A stretch of 64,000 bases of DNA from JBDSZL01 sp039925145 (GTDB taxonomy: Bacteria; Acidobacteriota; Vicinamibacteria; Vicinamibacterales; SCN-69-37). The DNA lies in assembly GCA_039925145.1 (NCBI GenBank), contig JBDSZL010000087.1:58536-122535 (forward strand), read 5' to 3'. The notes beneath the pieces are model-generated. The model saw only the letters and a list, made by a program, of their open reading frames with translations. It searched no databases and had not been told where the DNA came from. Numbering within the stretch: the stretch's first letter is position 1; each line of letters starts with the position of its first letter. Below, piece after piece: positions 8,543 through 16,505 of this stretch. Both the position numbers and the translations under genes were made by a program.

Positions 8543-10381
8543 ATGTCTCGACCCCATCAGACCTCTCTGGACGTCGCCAATCCGCTGATTCGCAACGTCG
8601 CCATCATCGCGCACGTCGACCATGGCAAGACCACGCTCGTGGACGCGCTGCTGCACCAGAGCGGCATCTTCCGCGCCAATGAGCGCGTGGCCGAGCGGGT
8701 CATGGATTCGAACGAGCTCGAGCGCGAGCGCGGCATCACGATTCTTGCCAAGAACACGGCGGTCCATTACGACGGCTACATGATCAACATCGTCGACACA
8801 CCGGGTCACGCTGACTTCGGCGGCGAAGTCGAGCGGACGCTGTCGATGGTCGATGGGGTGATGCTTCTGGTTGACGCCTCGGAAGGCCCGCTCCCGCAGA
8901 CCCGGTTCGTGCTCCGAAAGGCGCTGGAGCGGCGCCTGCCGCCGATGGTGGTCATCAACAAGATCGATCGCGCCGACGCGCGGACGCAGGCGGTGCTGAA
9001 CGAGGTCTACGACCTCTTCATCGACCTGGACGCGACCGAGGACCAGCTCGATTTTCCGGTGCTCTACACGAACGCGCGTGAAGGGACGGCCACGTTGGAC
9101 CTGGCAGTGGCGGGCGAAGACCTGCGGCCGCTCTTCGGTGCGGTCATCGAGCACATCCCGGCGCCACGGGGATCCACCGAGGCACCGCTGCAGGCGCTCG
9201 TGGCGAATCTCGACGCGAGCGACTACCTCGGACGCCTCGCCATCGCCCGCGTGTTCAACGGCCGCGTGAAGGTGGGCGACCCGATCGCCGTGTGCAAACT
9301 CGACGGCTCCATTCAACGCACGCAGGTGACGAAGCTCTACACGTTCGAGGGGCTCAAGCGGGTGGACACGCTTGAGGCCTCGGCCGGCGAGGTGATCTGC
9401 CTCGCGGGGATCGAGGGCATCATGATCGGCGAGACGATCGCGTCGTCTGAAAACCCGGTGGCGATTCCGCCGACGGCAATCGACGAGCCGACCGTATCCA
9501 TGATCTTCGGCGTCAACACCTCGCCCTTTTCCGGCCGCGACGGCAAGTTCGTGACGTCACGTCAGATCAAGGACCGGCTGAGCCGCGAACTCGTAGGGAA
9601 CGTCTCGATTCGCGTCGAGCCAACCGAGACTCCTGAACAGATGAAGGTAATCGGCCGCGGCGAGCTGCAGCTGTCGATTCTCATCGAGATGATGCGTCGC
9701 GAGGGATTCGAGCTGCAGGTGTCACGCCCGCAGATTGTCACGCGCGAAATCGACGGAAAGGTCTCGGAACCGATCGAAGAGCTGGTCGTCGACGTCGCCG
9801 AGGAGTACCAGGGTACGGTCATCGCCGAAACCGGGATGCGGCGAGGCGTCATGACGCGGATGGTGAATCACGGGAGCGGACGGGTGCGACTCGAGTTCCG
9901 GATTCCCGCGCGCGGTCTCATCGGCTTCCGTTCGCAGTTTCTGACCGAGACCCGCGGCACCGGCATCATGCACCATAACTTCGCCGGGTGGGAGGCGCAC
10001 CATGGCTCCATCCCGACGCGGACGAGCGGATCGCTCGTGTCCGACCGTTCAGGCGCGGCGACGGCCAACGCCATCGCCAACCTGCAGGAGCGCGGCGAGA
10101 TGTTCGTGGAACCGAGCACGCAGGTGTACGAGGGCATGATCGTCGGCGAGAACTCGCGTAACAACGACATGGACGTCAACATCACGCGCGAGAAGAAGCA
10201 GACGAACATGCGGGCGTCCTCGGCCGATGAAGCCATTCGCCTGATTCCTCCGCGTCTCATGAGCCTCGAACAGGCAATTGAGTTCATCAACGACGACGAA
10301 CTTGTCGAAGTCACGCCCAAGTCGTTGCGGCTGCGCAAGAAAGTTCTGACCGCGAACATGCGCCCGCGACGAGCCGAGTAG
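8543..10381 (+). CDS. typA: TypA/BipA translational GTPase
   Basis: This 612-residue protein has the length and domain order of TypA/BipA: a GTPase domain with P-loop AHVDHGKT (residues 23-30), switch DTPGHADFGGEVER, NKIDRADAR, then EF-Tu-like domain 2, EF-G-like domains III and V, and the family-specific C-terminal domain with MNVNIT-type residues (NDMDVNITREKKQTNMRAS). TypA binds ribosomes and assists 50S assembly and growth under stress such as cold. The ATG at 8543 is preceded by a TATACT box, suggesting leaderless expression. It stands alone between the E1 gene and a GT87 gene; a monocistronic unit is likely. Confidence 0.96.
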   Translation: MSRPHQTSLDVANPLIRNVAIIAHVDHGKTTLVDALLHQSGIFRANERVAERVMDSNELERERGITILAKNTAVHYDGYMINIVDTPGHADFGGEVERTLSMVDGVMLLVDASEGPLPQTRFVLRKALERRLPPMVVINKIDRADARTQAVLNEVYDLFIDLDATEDQLDFPVLYTNAREGTATLDLAVAGEDLRPLFGAVIEHIPAPRGSTEAPLQALVANLDASDYLGRLAIARVFNGRVKVGDPIAVCKLDGSIQRTQVTKLYTFEGLKRVDTLEASAGEVICLAGIEGIMIGETIASSENPVAIPPTAIDEPTVSMIFGVNTSPFSGRDGKFVTSRQIKDRLSRELVGNVSIRVEPTETPEQMKVIGRGELQLSILIEMMRREGFELQVSRPQIVTREIDGKVSEPIEELVVDVAEEYQGTVIAETGMRRGVMTRMVNHGSGRVRLEFRIPARGLIGFRSQFLTETRGTGIMHHNFAGWEAHHGSIPTRTSGSLVSDRSGAATANAIANLQERGEMFVEPSTQVYEGMIVGENSRNNDMDVNITREKKQTNMRASSADEAIRLIPPRLMSLEQAIEFINDDELVEVTPKSLRLRKKVLTANMRPRRAE

Positions 10382-10419
10382 TTCGCGCAGATCGCTCGCT
10401 TGAGGCACAATCGTCAGCG

Positions 10420-11553
10420 GTGCTGTCCCCCCGGCTGGTTCTAAAAACGGTTGCTGCGCTGCTGCTGATTGGAGCCGTTTTCTACGGTGTGCGTCTCAGG
10501 CGAGACTTCTGGGACTTCGAGGTCTACCGCACCGCCGGCATCCGAGCCCTCGCTGCCGAGCCACTCTATCGAGCCGACGACGGACACTATCAGTTCAAGT
10601 ACTGGCCGGCCTTCGCGCTCGCGATGTCGCCGTTTGGTTTCTTACCCGACCGGACGGCCAAATTCGTCTGGTTCACCCTGTCGATCTTTCTACTCGGCAT
10701 ATTCATCAGAAAGTCGGTCAGGTCACTTCCCGATCGGCGACTGTCTGAAGGGTGGCTGATCGGCTGGATCCTGCTGGTCACGGCCAAGTTCATCGTCAAA
10801 GAGCTCGTGAACGGTCAGACCAACGTCCTGGTGGGACTACTGGTCCTCCTTGCCGCCCTCGCCATGGACCGCGCACGTCCACGCCTCGCGGGGGTATTGA
10901 TTGCCCTGGCGACCTTCATCAAGCCCTATGCCCTGCTGCTCGTGCCGTGGCTCCTGGTCACGGGCGGAAGTGCGGCGCTCGTGACTGCGACGGTTGGCCT
11001 GGCCACCGGTCTGCTGTTCCCGGCCGTGCTGTACGGCTGGACCGGCAATCTCGCCCAGCTCGGCGCCTGGTATACGACGGTCACAGATTCAACAGGGCCC
11101 AACCTGCTGACGCTTGAGAACATCTCCTTTGCGACGATGTGGGCCAAGTGGCTGGGAGACGGCAGGGCGGCTTGGGCGTTCGCCGCAGGGAGTGCGGTCG
11201 CCAGCCTGCTCCTGGCCGCGATTGTCTGGAAACAGCGGGCGGCGGTTGCGCAGCCGGCGTACCTCGAAGCGAGCATCCTCTTGCTGTTGATGCCTCTAAT
11301 CTCGCCGCAGGGGTGGGATTATGTTCTCCTGCTCGCCACGCCTGGGTTTGTGTGCCTGATCGACCGGTTCAGAGATCGCGCATCGGGATGGCAGGTAATT
11401 ACCGTCGTGGGGTTCGTGTTGACCAGCCTTACCGTCTTCGACGTCGTCGGCCGAAGTATGTATGGCCACCTCATGGCTGCATCGGCGGTGTCGGTGGGGG
11501 CGCTGCTGCTCATGGCGAGCCTCGCGCATCTGCGTTTTCGGGCACTCGCCTGA
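10420..11553 (+). CDS. GT87-type (DUF2029) membrane glycosyltransferase, paralogue 1
   Basis: This 377-residue polytopic protein shows the DUF2029/GT87 pattern: a first helix, then the aromatic/acidic loop DFEVYRTAG, YQFKYWPAFALAMSPFGFLP, and later FIKPYALLLVPW and SPQGWDYVLLL. GT87 enzymes are polyprenyl-phosphomannose-dependent mannosyltransferases in mycobacteria; elsewhere they are mostly uncharacterised. The acidic DFEVY motif in the first loop is the likely catalytic site. The GTG at 10420 is the best start. It is followed 39 bp later by a paralogue of identical length, clearly a tandem duplication. Sugar and acceptor are unknown. Confidence 0.82.
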   Translation: MLSPRLVLKTVAALLLIGAVFYGVRLRRDFWDFEVYRTAGIRALAAEPLYRADDGHYQFKYWPAFALAMSPFGFLPDRTAKFVWFTLSIFLLGIFIRKSVRSLPDRRLSEGWLIGWILLVTAKFIVKELVNGQTNVLVGLLVLLAALAMDRARPRLAGVLIALATFIKPYALLLVPWLLVTGGSAALVTATVGLATGLLFPAVLYGWTGNLAQLGAWYTTVTDSTGPNLLTLENISFATMWAKWLGDGRAAWAFAAGSAVASLLLAAIVWKQRAAVAQPAYLEASILLLLMPLISPQGWDYVLLLATPGFVCLIDRFRDRASGWQVITVVGFVLTSLTVFDVVGRSMYGHLMAASAVSVGALLLMASLAHLRFRALA

Positions 11554-11592
11554 TGACGCACAGCCCCGCGATCGGTCAGAATCCTGCTAACC

Positions 11593-12726
11593 GTGCCCTC
11601 CCAACTGCGGCCATTCGTCTGGCCACTGCTGTTTCTCCTGCTCGCCGGCCTCGTCTATCGCGCCAAAGTCCAGCGCGAGATGGTCGACTTCGACGTATAT
11701 CGGACCGCCGCACGAAGAGCCGTCTCGGCCGAGCCGCTCTACCGCACTGAGGACGGGCACTACCAGTTCAAGTATCTCCCCGCGTTTGCACTCGTGATGG
11801 CCCCTTTTGGCCTGATGGATCGGGAGGCCGCCAAGGCCATCTGGTTCGCCTTGTCGGCGGGCCTGCTCACAGCCCTGGTGCGCTGGTCGGTGCGCGCGCT
11901 CCCCGAACGACGACGGCCCGAGCCCGTGCTCCTGTGGATCACGGCATTGCTGATGCTGAAGTTTTACGCGCATGAACTGACGCTGGGCCAGACGAACATC
12001 CTGTTCGGCATCGTGATCCTCGGGGGCCTGCTTGCCGCCCAGATCGACCAGCCGCACGTGGCCGGCGCGCTGATCGGCGCGGCCGTCTTCATCAAGCCAT
12101 ATGCCCTGCTGCTCTTGCCGTGGATCGCATTTGCCTCGGGTGTGTCGGCTGCGGCCACCAGCTTCGTTGTGGTTGTCGCAGGTCTGGTGCTGCCCGCCTT
12201 CCTGTATGGCTGGACTGGCAATGTGCAGCTTCTGGTCGCCTGGTTCGACACAGTCAGAGCCACCACTAGTGGCAATCTAATCGGCGTCGACAACGTCTCA
12301 CTGGCATCGATGTGGGTCAAGTGGGTCGGCATCGGCGCGCCCGCCAGTGCGCTCGCCACGATTACGACCGGCGCGGTGCTGGGTCTGGTGGCCACCGTGT
12401 GGGTTCGCAGACAGAACGTCTCGAGCCCTGAGTATCTGGAGTGCGCGCTGCTGATGCTCCTGGTGCCGTTGCTCTCACCTCAGGGGTGGGACTACGTGCT
12501 CCTGCTCGGTACACCGGCGGTCGCGTTGCTCGTCGACCGCTGGCGCGACGTCGGGCGGCCCTGGAGAGTGACAACGGGCCTGTGCCTGGGCCTGATGGGT
12601 CTCACCGTGTTCGATCTCATGGGCCGCGCGCTCTACGGGCAGTTCATGGCGTGGGCCATTGTGACGCTCGCTGCCCTTGGCACCGCCGTCGCGCTCGCGC
12701 ACCTGCGCTGGCGTTCGCTCGCGTGA
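11593..12726 (+). CDS. GT87-type (DUF2029) membrane glycosyltransferase, paralogue 2
   Basis: This protein is also 377 residues and aligns end to end with its upstream neighbour: DFDVYRTAARRAVSAEPLYR, YQFKYLPAFALVMAPFG, FIKPYALLLLPW, YGWTGN and SPQGWDYVLLL occupy equivalent positions. The two differ mainly in loop residues, so the copies have diverged substantially. The GTG at 11593 is used. Retention of the DFDVY loop suggests that both copies are active, perhaps adding successive or different residues to the same polyprenyl-linked glycan; that is inference. The gene ends 18 bp from the convergent EamA gene, with no visible terminator between them. Confidence 0.82.
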   Translation: MPSQLRPFVWPLLFLLLAGLVYRAKVQREMVDFDVYRTAARRAVSAEPLYRTEDGHYQFKYLPAFALVMAPFGLMDREAAKAIWFALSAGLLTALVRWSVRALPERRRPEPVLLWITALLMLKFYAHELTLGQTNILFGIVILGGLLAAQIDQPHVAGALIGAAVFIKPYALLLLPWIAFASGVSAAATSFVVVVAGLVLPAFLYGWTGNVQLLVAWFDTVRATTSGNLIGVDNVSLASMWVKWVGIGAPASALATITTGAVLGLVATVWVRRQNVSSPEYLECALLMLLVPLLSPQGWDYVLLLGTPAVALLVDRWRDVGRPWRVTTGLCLGLMGLTVFDLMGRALYGQFMAWAIVTLAALGTAVALAHLRWRSLA

Positions 12727-12744
12727 GGCCTTACCGGCGCGACG

Positions 12745-13788
12745 TCATTCCTCGATTGGAACCGCGGCCGGTGATTGCGCCCAGCGCGTCAGCAGCACGC
12801 CCGCCAGCACCGCGGCGGCGCCGACGAGCTTCTTCATCGTGAGCGGCTCGCCCAGCCAGATGGCGGCGATGCCCATCGCGACGAGTGGCACCACATTCGA
12901 GTAAATCGACGTGCGCGCGGCGCCGAGCCGCTGCACCGCCGCGTACCAGACGATGTACGACACGTTCACGGGAAACACGGCGGCGAACACGAGCAGGCCC
13001 CAGAGGACCGGATTGACGAGCCGCCACTGCACGTGCATGAGACTCGGGATCGCGAGCAACACGTACAGCGCGGTGCCAATCGCAACGGTCATGCCGGTGA
13101 CGTACAGGGGCGAGTGGCGAGCCATCAGACGCGCGCAGCCCAGTGTGTAGATCGCCCAGCACACCACGCCCAATCCCATCAGGAGGTCGCCTTTGGCGCT
13201 CGCCCCCGGGCTCGGTGCACCGTAACCGACCACGAGATAGATTCCCGCCAACGAGACGGCAATCGCACACCAGTGTGGCGCCCTGATCCGCTCGTGGCCG
13301 AGCCAGGCAGATGCCGTCGTCACCGCGATCGGCGTTGCGCCGATAATCAGCGCGCCATTCGATGCACTGGTCAGGGTCAGCGCACCCGCCCAGCAGAGTT
13401 GATACCCACAGTGGCCGACCACTCCGAGCCAGACCAGATCGAACCAGTCGCGGCGCGTGACCCGGTCTTCCGTGTAGAACGTGCGGTCGAAGGGCTGCGA
13501 CGCACGGCGCGCCCGCCTGCCTGTGAGCACAATGCCAGCGACGAACACAACGGAGGCCATCGTGAAGCGCAGGGCGTTGAATGCCATGGGCGGCACCTGC
13601 TGAAAGGCGAATTTCATCAGGCTGTAGTTGGCGCCCCAGACCAGGACCATGAAGACGAGCAACACGTCGAGGATGGTGATCGGTCCGGAGCGGCGCGGCG
13701 GTGCGGTCACGCATTCATCCTTTGACGGCTGTGCAGCAGGGCCGGCGCGAGCCGCTGGTGAGGCAGAAGCGGTCGGGAGGGACGTCAT
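12745..13788 (-). CDS. EamA/DMT-superfamily transporter
   Basis: The protein (347 residues from the ATG at 13788) contains two EamA repeats of five helices. The first begins after a 45-residue hydrophilic N-terminus (VLVWGANYSLMKFAFQ) and the second contains ARTSIYSNVVPLVAMGIAAI and WLGEPLT, the typical end motif. DMT transporters export or import small metabolites such as amino acids, nucleosides or drugs; the substrate is not predictable. AGGGG lies upstream of the ATG at 13788; the frame stays open to 13869 but without better starts. The gene diverges from the ATP synthase F0 cluster, with the Rex-type operator in between. Confidence 0.88.
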   Translation of the reverse strand: MTSLPTASASPAARAGPAAQPSKDECVTAPPRRSGPITILDVLLVFMVLVWGANYSLMKFAFQQVPPMAFNALRFTMASVVFVAGIVLTGRRARRASQPFDRTFYTEDRVTRRDWFDLVWLGVVGHCGYQLCWAGALTLTSASNGALIIGATPIAVTTASAWLGHERIRAPHWCAIAVSLAGIYLVVGYGAPSPGASAKGDLLMGLGVVCWAIYTLGCARLMARHSPLYVTGMTVAIGTALYVLLAIPSLMHVQWRLVNPVLWGLLVFAAVFPVNVSYIVWYAAVQRLGAARTSIYSNVVPLVAMGIAAIWLGEPLTMKKLVGAAAVLAGVLLTRWAQSPAAVPIEE

Positions 13789-13875
13789 CGTCGTGCCCCT
13801 AGATGGTACTTCGAGGCGGATATTCAGGGCTCGCAACAGGCCACCGCAGCGGGGCAGCGGAGCCAGCATCGAAGT

Positions 13876-13893
13876 TGGTGAAATATTTCACAA
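13876..13893. promoter_or_regulatory. Rex-type operator (near-perfect 18-bp palindrome) before the atp F0 cluster
   Basis: The site reads TGGTGAAATATTTCACAA. It matches the Rex redox-repressor consensus TTGTGAAATATTTCACAA at 17 of 18 positions and contains a perfect 14-bp palindrome at 13878-13891. It lies between a possible -35 (TTGGTG, 13875-13880) and the -10 at 13899-13904, where a bound repressor would block polymerase. A CRP-family site (TGTGA-N6-TCACA, one mismatch) is the alternative reading. Confidence 0.65.
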
Positions 13894-13898
13894 GCAGG

Positions 13899-13904
13899 TA
13901 TACT
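13899..13904 (+). promoter_or_regulatory. -10 box of the atp F0 operon promoter
   Basis: TATACT lies 18 bp after TTGGTG (13875-13880), a plausible sigma-70-type promoter overlapping the palindromic operator. The first structural gene starts about 90 bp downstream, at 13993. The 204-bp gap between 13789 and 13992 holds nothing else that I recognise. Confidence 0.5.
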
Positions 13905-13992
13905 GATGGGCGCTCCGAGGTGAGCGAGCCGGCTCCGAATGACCTCGCGGTTTCTGGGGCCGGGTCGTCGCTGTTTGCTGGAAACTGTCAGC

Positions 13993-14241
13993 ATGATGAA
14001 CAGACGGAACCGTGAGTCGCCGCTGGCACGATCGGCCCGTTCCTTTCAAGAGAACGTGAGCCGATCGGGCGCCGTCGCGGGCGCCAGTTATGCGTTGATC
14101 GGCGCCATTATTCTCCTGGGCGGGATTGGGTACGGGCTGGACGCGTGGCTCGGCATCAGACCATGGGGCCTGGTCGGCGGGCTGGTGCTTGGCATCGTGG
14201 TGGGCTTCTACGAGTTGGCAAAGACGGTCTGGCCCAGATGA
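13993..14241 (+). CDS. AtpZ/AtpI family protein of the F0F1 ATP synthase operon
   Basis: This small protein (82 residues from the ATG at 13993) has a charged N-terminus and two membrane helices with GASYALIGAIILLGGIGYGLD and GLVLGIVVGFYEL. That is the AtpZ/AtpI-like 'putative F0F1 ATPase subunit' family, which usually opens F-type ATP synthase operons and may help c-ring assembly or magnesium handling. The frame stays open back to 13939, but MMNRRNRES is the natural beginning. It overlaps the next gene by 4 bp (ATGA), so translation is coupled. Identification rests on size, topology and operon position. Confidence 0.8.
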   Translation: MMNRRNRESPLARSARSFQENVSRSGAVAGASYALIGAIILLGGIGYGLDAWLGIRPWGLVGGLVLGIVVGFYELAKTVWPR

Positions 14242-14633
14242 CCCAGCTTTGGGGCCCGGTCTGGTGGATGGCCGGTCCGAGTGTCGTCGTGTGGCTCGTG
14301 ACGACCCTGGCCACGCACGGCCGCCTGCACCCGGAACTGCTCTTGGGGATGGCTGCACCGCTCCTGGTGGCGATCACGAGCTGGGCCGTGATGCGCGTGA
14401 CGTTCGGTCTCGGTCCTGAGCGGTTGATGGGCGCGATCGTTCAACTGTTTGCCGCGAAGATGGTGCTGTTTGGTGCGTATGTGACGATCATGCTCCGGAT
14501 GTTCCACCTGAGACCGGTTCCGTTCATCGTCAGTTTCGCAGCCTATTTCATTGCGCTGTACGCGATGGAGGCGGTCTTTCTCAGGCGCCTGTTGATGCAC
14601 GGTTCGACTCCACCTCCGACGCAGGCGCACTAA
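14238..14633 (+). CDS. ATP synthase subunit I-like membrane protein
   Basis: This 131-residue hydrophobic protein has about four helices and sits between atpZ and atpB, the usual place of the AtpI/ATP synthase I family (the uncI-like chaperone of c-ring assembly). The primary motifs of AtpI are weak here, so the call depends largely on position. The ATG at 14238 overlaps the atpZ stop as ATGA; the frame is open further upstream to 14145, but that part is antisense-like sequence inside atpZ. The next gene, atpB, starts 7 bp after the stop. Confidence 0.65.
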   Translation: MTQLWGPVWWMAGPSVVVWLVTTLATHGRLHPELLLGMAAPLLVAITSWAVMRVTFGLGPERLMGAIVQLFAAKMVLFGAYVTIMLRMFHLRPVPFIVSFAAYFIALYAMEAVFLRRLLMHGSTPPPTQAH

Positions 14634-14640
14634 CGACACG

Positions 14641-15573
14641 ATGGCTCAATTACCCGCTGCCGAAGAGACCGCCGAGCACGGCGCCGAGGGCGCCTACAAC
14701 GCCGGCAAGGTCATCATCGAGCATGTCTCGAACAGCAGTCTCGATCATCCGCTGGTTCATCTGCCGAAGATCTTGGGCATCGACTTCTCGGTGACCAAGC
14801 ACGTGCTGATGCTCTGGCTGGTGGCCTCGGTGCTGTTCGTCGTGGTGACGGCGGTCGTGCGCCGATACATCCGCCAGGACCGCATGGTGCCCTCGGGGCT
14901 CATGAACGCGCTCGAGTTCGTCGTGGAATACGTGCGCGACACGATCGTGCAGCCGAATGTCGGCGCCAAGTGGGTGCGCACATACACGCCCTTTCTCCTG
15001 ACGCTCTTCCTCTTCATCTTCGCCGCGAACATCGTCGGCCTCATTCCGATTTTCGACACGCTGGCGCTCGTCAATCACACGGTGCTCCACCTGCCGGAGG
15101 ACGCGTTTCTGTCCCGGGTGACGCATGGCGGCGTCACCGCCACGGGCAATTTCAACGTGACGGCCGCACTGGCCACGATTTCCTTCGTCATGATCATCGT
15201 GGCCGGCGCGCGCGCCCACGGTTTCGTGAAGCACTGGAAGAACATGGTGCCGCACGGACTGCCGCTGCCCGTCACAATCATGCTCATCCCGATCGAGATC
15301 ATGGGCATGTTCGTGCGTCCATTTGCGCTCACGATGCGTCTCGCGGCCAACATGGCGGGTGGCCACATCGCCATCCTGGCGATCCTGTCGTTCGTGTTCA
15401 TCTTCACGAACCTGTTTGGCGCAGCCGTCGGCATGGGCGTGGGCGCCGTCTCGACGGTGCTGCTGGCCGTGCCCATTTCGGGCCTCGAGATCATCGTAGT
15501 GCTCGTGCAGGCATACGTTTTTACACTGTTGACGGCTGTGTTCATTGGCATGGCCATTCACGCTCATCACTGA
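14641..15573 (+). CDS. atpB: ATP synthase F0 subunit a
   Basis: This 310-residue protein is the proton-channel stator subunit of F-type ATP synthase. The essential arginine is in LTMRLAANMAGGH (R233), aligning with E. coli aR210. The downstream helix with VQAYVFTLLTAVFIG is the family's final signature. It is somewhat longer than the E. coli subunit because of an N-terminal extension of about 40 residues and a loop around residues 135-180. It lies in the order atpZ-atpI-atpB-atpE-atpF, with 18 bp before atpE. The assignment is firm. Confidence 0.96.
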   Translation: MAQLPAAEETAEHGAEGAYNAGKVIIEHVSNSSLDHPLVHLPKILGIDFSVTKHVLMLWLVASVLFVVVTAVVRRYIRQDRMVPSGLMNALEFVVEYVRDTIVQPNVGAKWVRTYTPFLLTLFLFIFAANIVGLIPIFDTLALVNHTVLHLPEDAFLSRVTHGGVTATGNFNVTAALATISFVMIIVAGARAHGFVKHWKNMVPHGLPLPVTIMLIPIEIMGMFVRPFALTMRLAANMAGGHIAILAILSFVFIFTNLFGAAVGMGVGAVSTVLLAVPISGLEIIVVLVQAYVFTLLTAVFIGMAIHAHH

Positions 15574-15591
15574 GCGACGGAGGAACGAAGG

Positions 15592-15822
15592 ATGGAAGGG
15601 TTTGCACTTGCGTACATGGGCGTCGCGATCGGACTGGGCTTGGTCGTCATCGGCGCTGGCCTTGGTATCGGCAAGCTCGCGGCAGGAGCGGCCGACGCGA
15701 TCGGCCGGCAGCCGGCTGCCGCGGCGCAAATCACTGGAGCCGTGAACCTCCCGCTGTTCCTGCTCGAAGGCGTCGCGATTCTCGCCGAGGTCTTCGCACT
15801 GCTCGTTCTGCTGCTGAAGTAA
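15592..15822 (+). CDS. atpE: ATP synthase F0 subunit c
   Basis: This 76-residue hairpin of two helices has the glycine-rich helix 1 (VVIGAGLGIGKLAAG), the polar loop GRQPAA, and helix 2 with the ion-binding carboxylate at E59 in FLLEGVA. E59 is 18 residues after the loop proline, as is D61 in E. coli. The residue after it is Gly rather than Ser/Thr, and helix 1 lacks the Gln of sodium-type rings, so proton coupling is most likely. A second glutamate (E66, AILAEVF) lies two helical turns further on, which is unusual in this helix. GGAGG lies upstream of the ATG at 15592. Confidence 0.95.
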   Translation: MEGFALAYMGVAIGLGLVVIGAGLGIGKLAAGAADAIGRQPAAAAQITGAVNLPLFLLEGVAILAEVFALLVLLLK

Positions 15823-15876
15823 CACGGCCCGGGTGCAGCACCGGGCTGCGCCCCCGCACGCGCGAAAGGACATGCG

Positions 15877-16386
15877 ATGAATAATCCGCTCGTCCAGCCC
15901 GATCCAGGTCTCTATATCTGGACCATCGCCACCTTTCTCATCCTGGTGGTGCTGCTGGCGAAGTTCGCCTGGAAGCCGCTGCTGGCCGCGCTCGAAGAGC
16001 GCCAGGCCGGCATCAGGTCGGCGCTGGCAGAAGCGCAGCTGGCGCGCGAGGAAATCCAGCGTGTCCGTGTTGAAGCGGAACGTCTGCTGACCGAGGCTCG
16101 GGTCGAGGGCGGGCAAATCATCGCTCGAACGCGCGAAGACGCCGAGCGCCTGCGCGCCGAGCTCAAGCAGAAGGCCCAGGCCGACGCCGCCGCTGTCATC
16201 GCCAACGCCGAGAAGCAGATTCAGCTCGAGACGACCAGAGCGCTGGAGCAGGTCCGCCGCGAGGCGGTCGAGCTCTCGGTCGCCATCGCCTCGAAGCTAC
16301 TGCAGCGCAACGTCTCGGTCGAAGACAACGCGCGCCTGATTCAAGACGCCGTTGCCGACATCAGCAACGCCCCGCGTTTGAACTGA
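15877..16386 (+). CDS. atpF: ATP synthase F0 subunit b
   Basis: This 169-residue protein has one N-terminal membrane helix (TIATFLILVVLLAKFAW, residues about 13-30) followed by a long charged coiled coil (repeats of EA, AR, RVEAERL) and a C-terminal segment SVAIASKLLQRNVS, all typical of the peripheral-stalk b subunit. It follows atpE by 54 bp; that gap contains a small GC hairpin (15827-15846) without a T-run. No atpH, atpA, atpG, atpD or atpC gene follows: the next genes encode VWFA proteins. The F1 genes must be elsewhere in the genome. Confidence 0.94.
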   Translation: MNNPLVQPDPGLYIWTIATFLILVVLLAKFAWKPLLAALEERQAGIRSALAEAQLAREEIQRVRVEAERLLTEARVEGGQIIARTREDAERLRAELKQKAQADAAAVIANAEKQIQLETTRALEQVRREAVELSVAIASKLLQRNVSVEDNARLIQDAVADISNAPRLN

Positions 16387-16485
16387 CGACCGCCCACTCA
16401 GGCCATCGGCTGGGGCGCCAGGCTCTGCGGCGGCCCCCGCGGCGGGCGTGTCAGCGTTTCCTCATCCACGCCGCCTCTGACTCGA

Positions 16486-16491
16486 TATACT
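16486..16491 (+). promoter_or_regulatory. Candidate -10 box (TATACT) for the VWFA gene pair
   Basis: TATACT lies 14 nt before the ATG at 16506, giving a very short leader. It falls in the 119-bp gap after atpF and would separate the VWFA/cobA unit from the atp cluster. Confidence 0.4.
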
Positions 16492-16505
16492 CGGCAGAGG
16501 CGCTC

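Noticed and set aside
13939..13992. N-terminal extension of AtpZ from 13939
   Set aside because: The extra 18 residues read poorly (MTSRFLGPGRRCLLE), while MMNRRNRES is typical of the family start.
15827..15846. GC hairpin between atpE and atpF as a terminator
   Set aside because: No T-run follows, and atpF continues the operon; it may at most affect mRNA stability.
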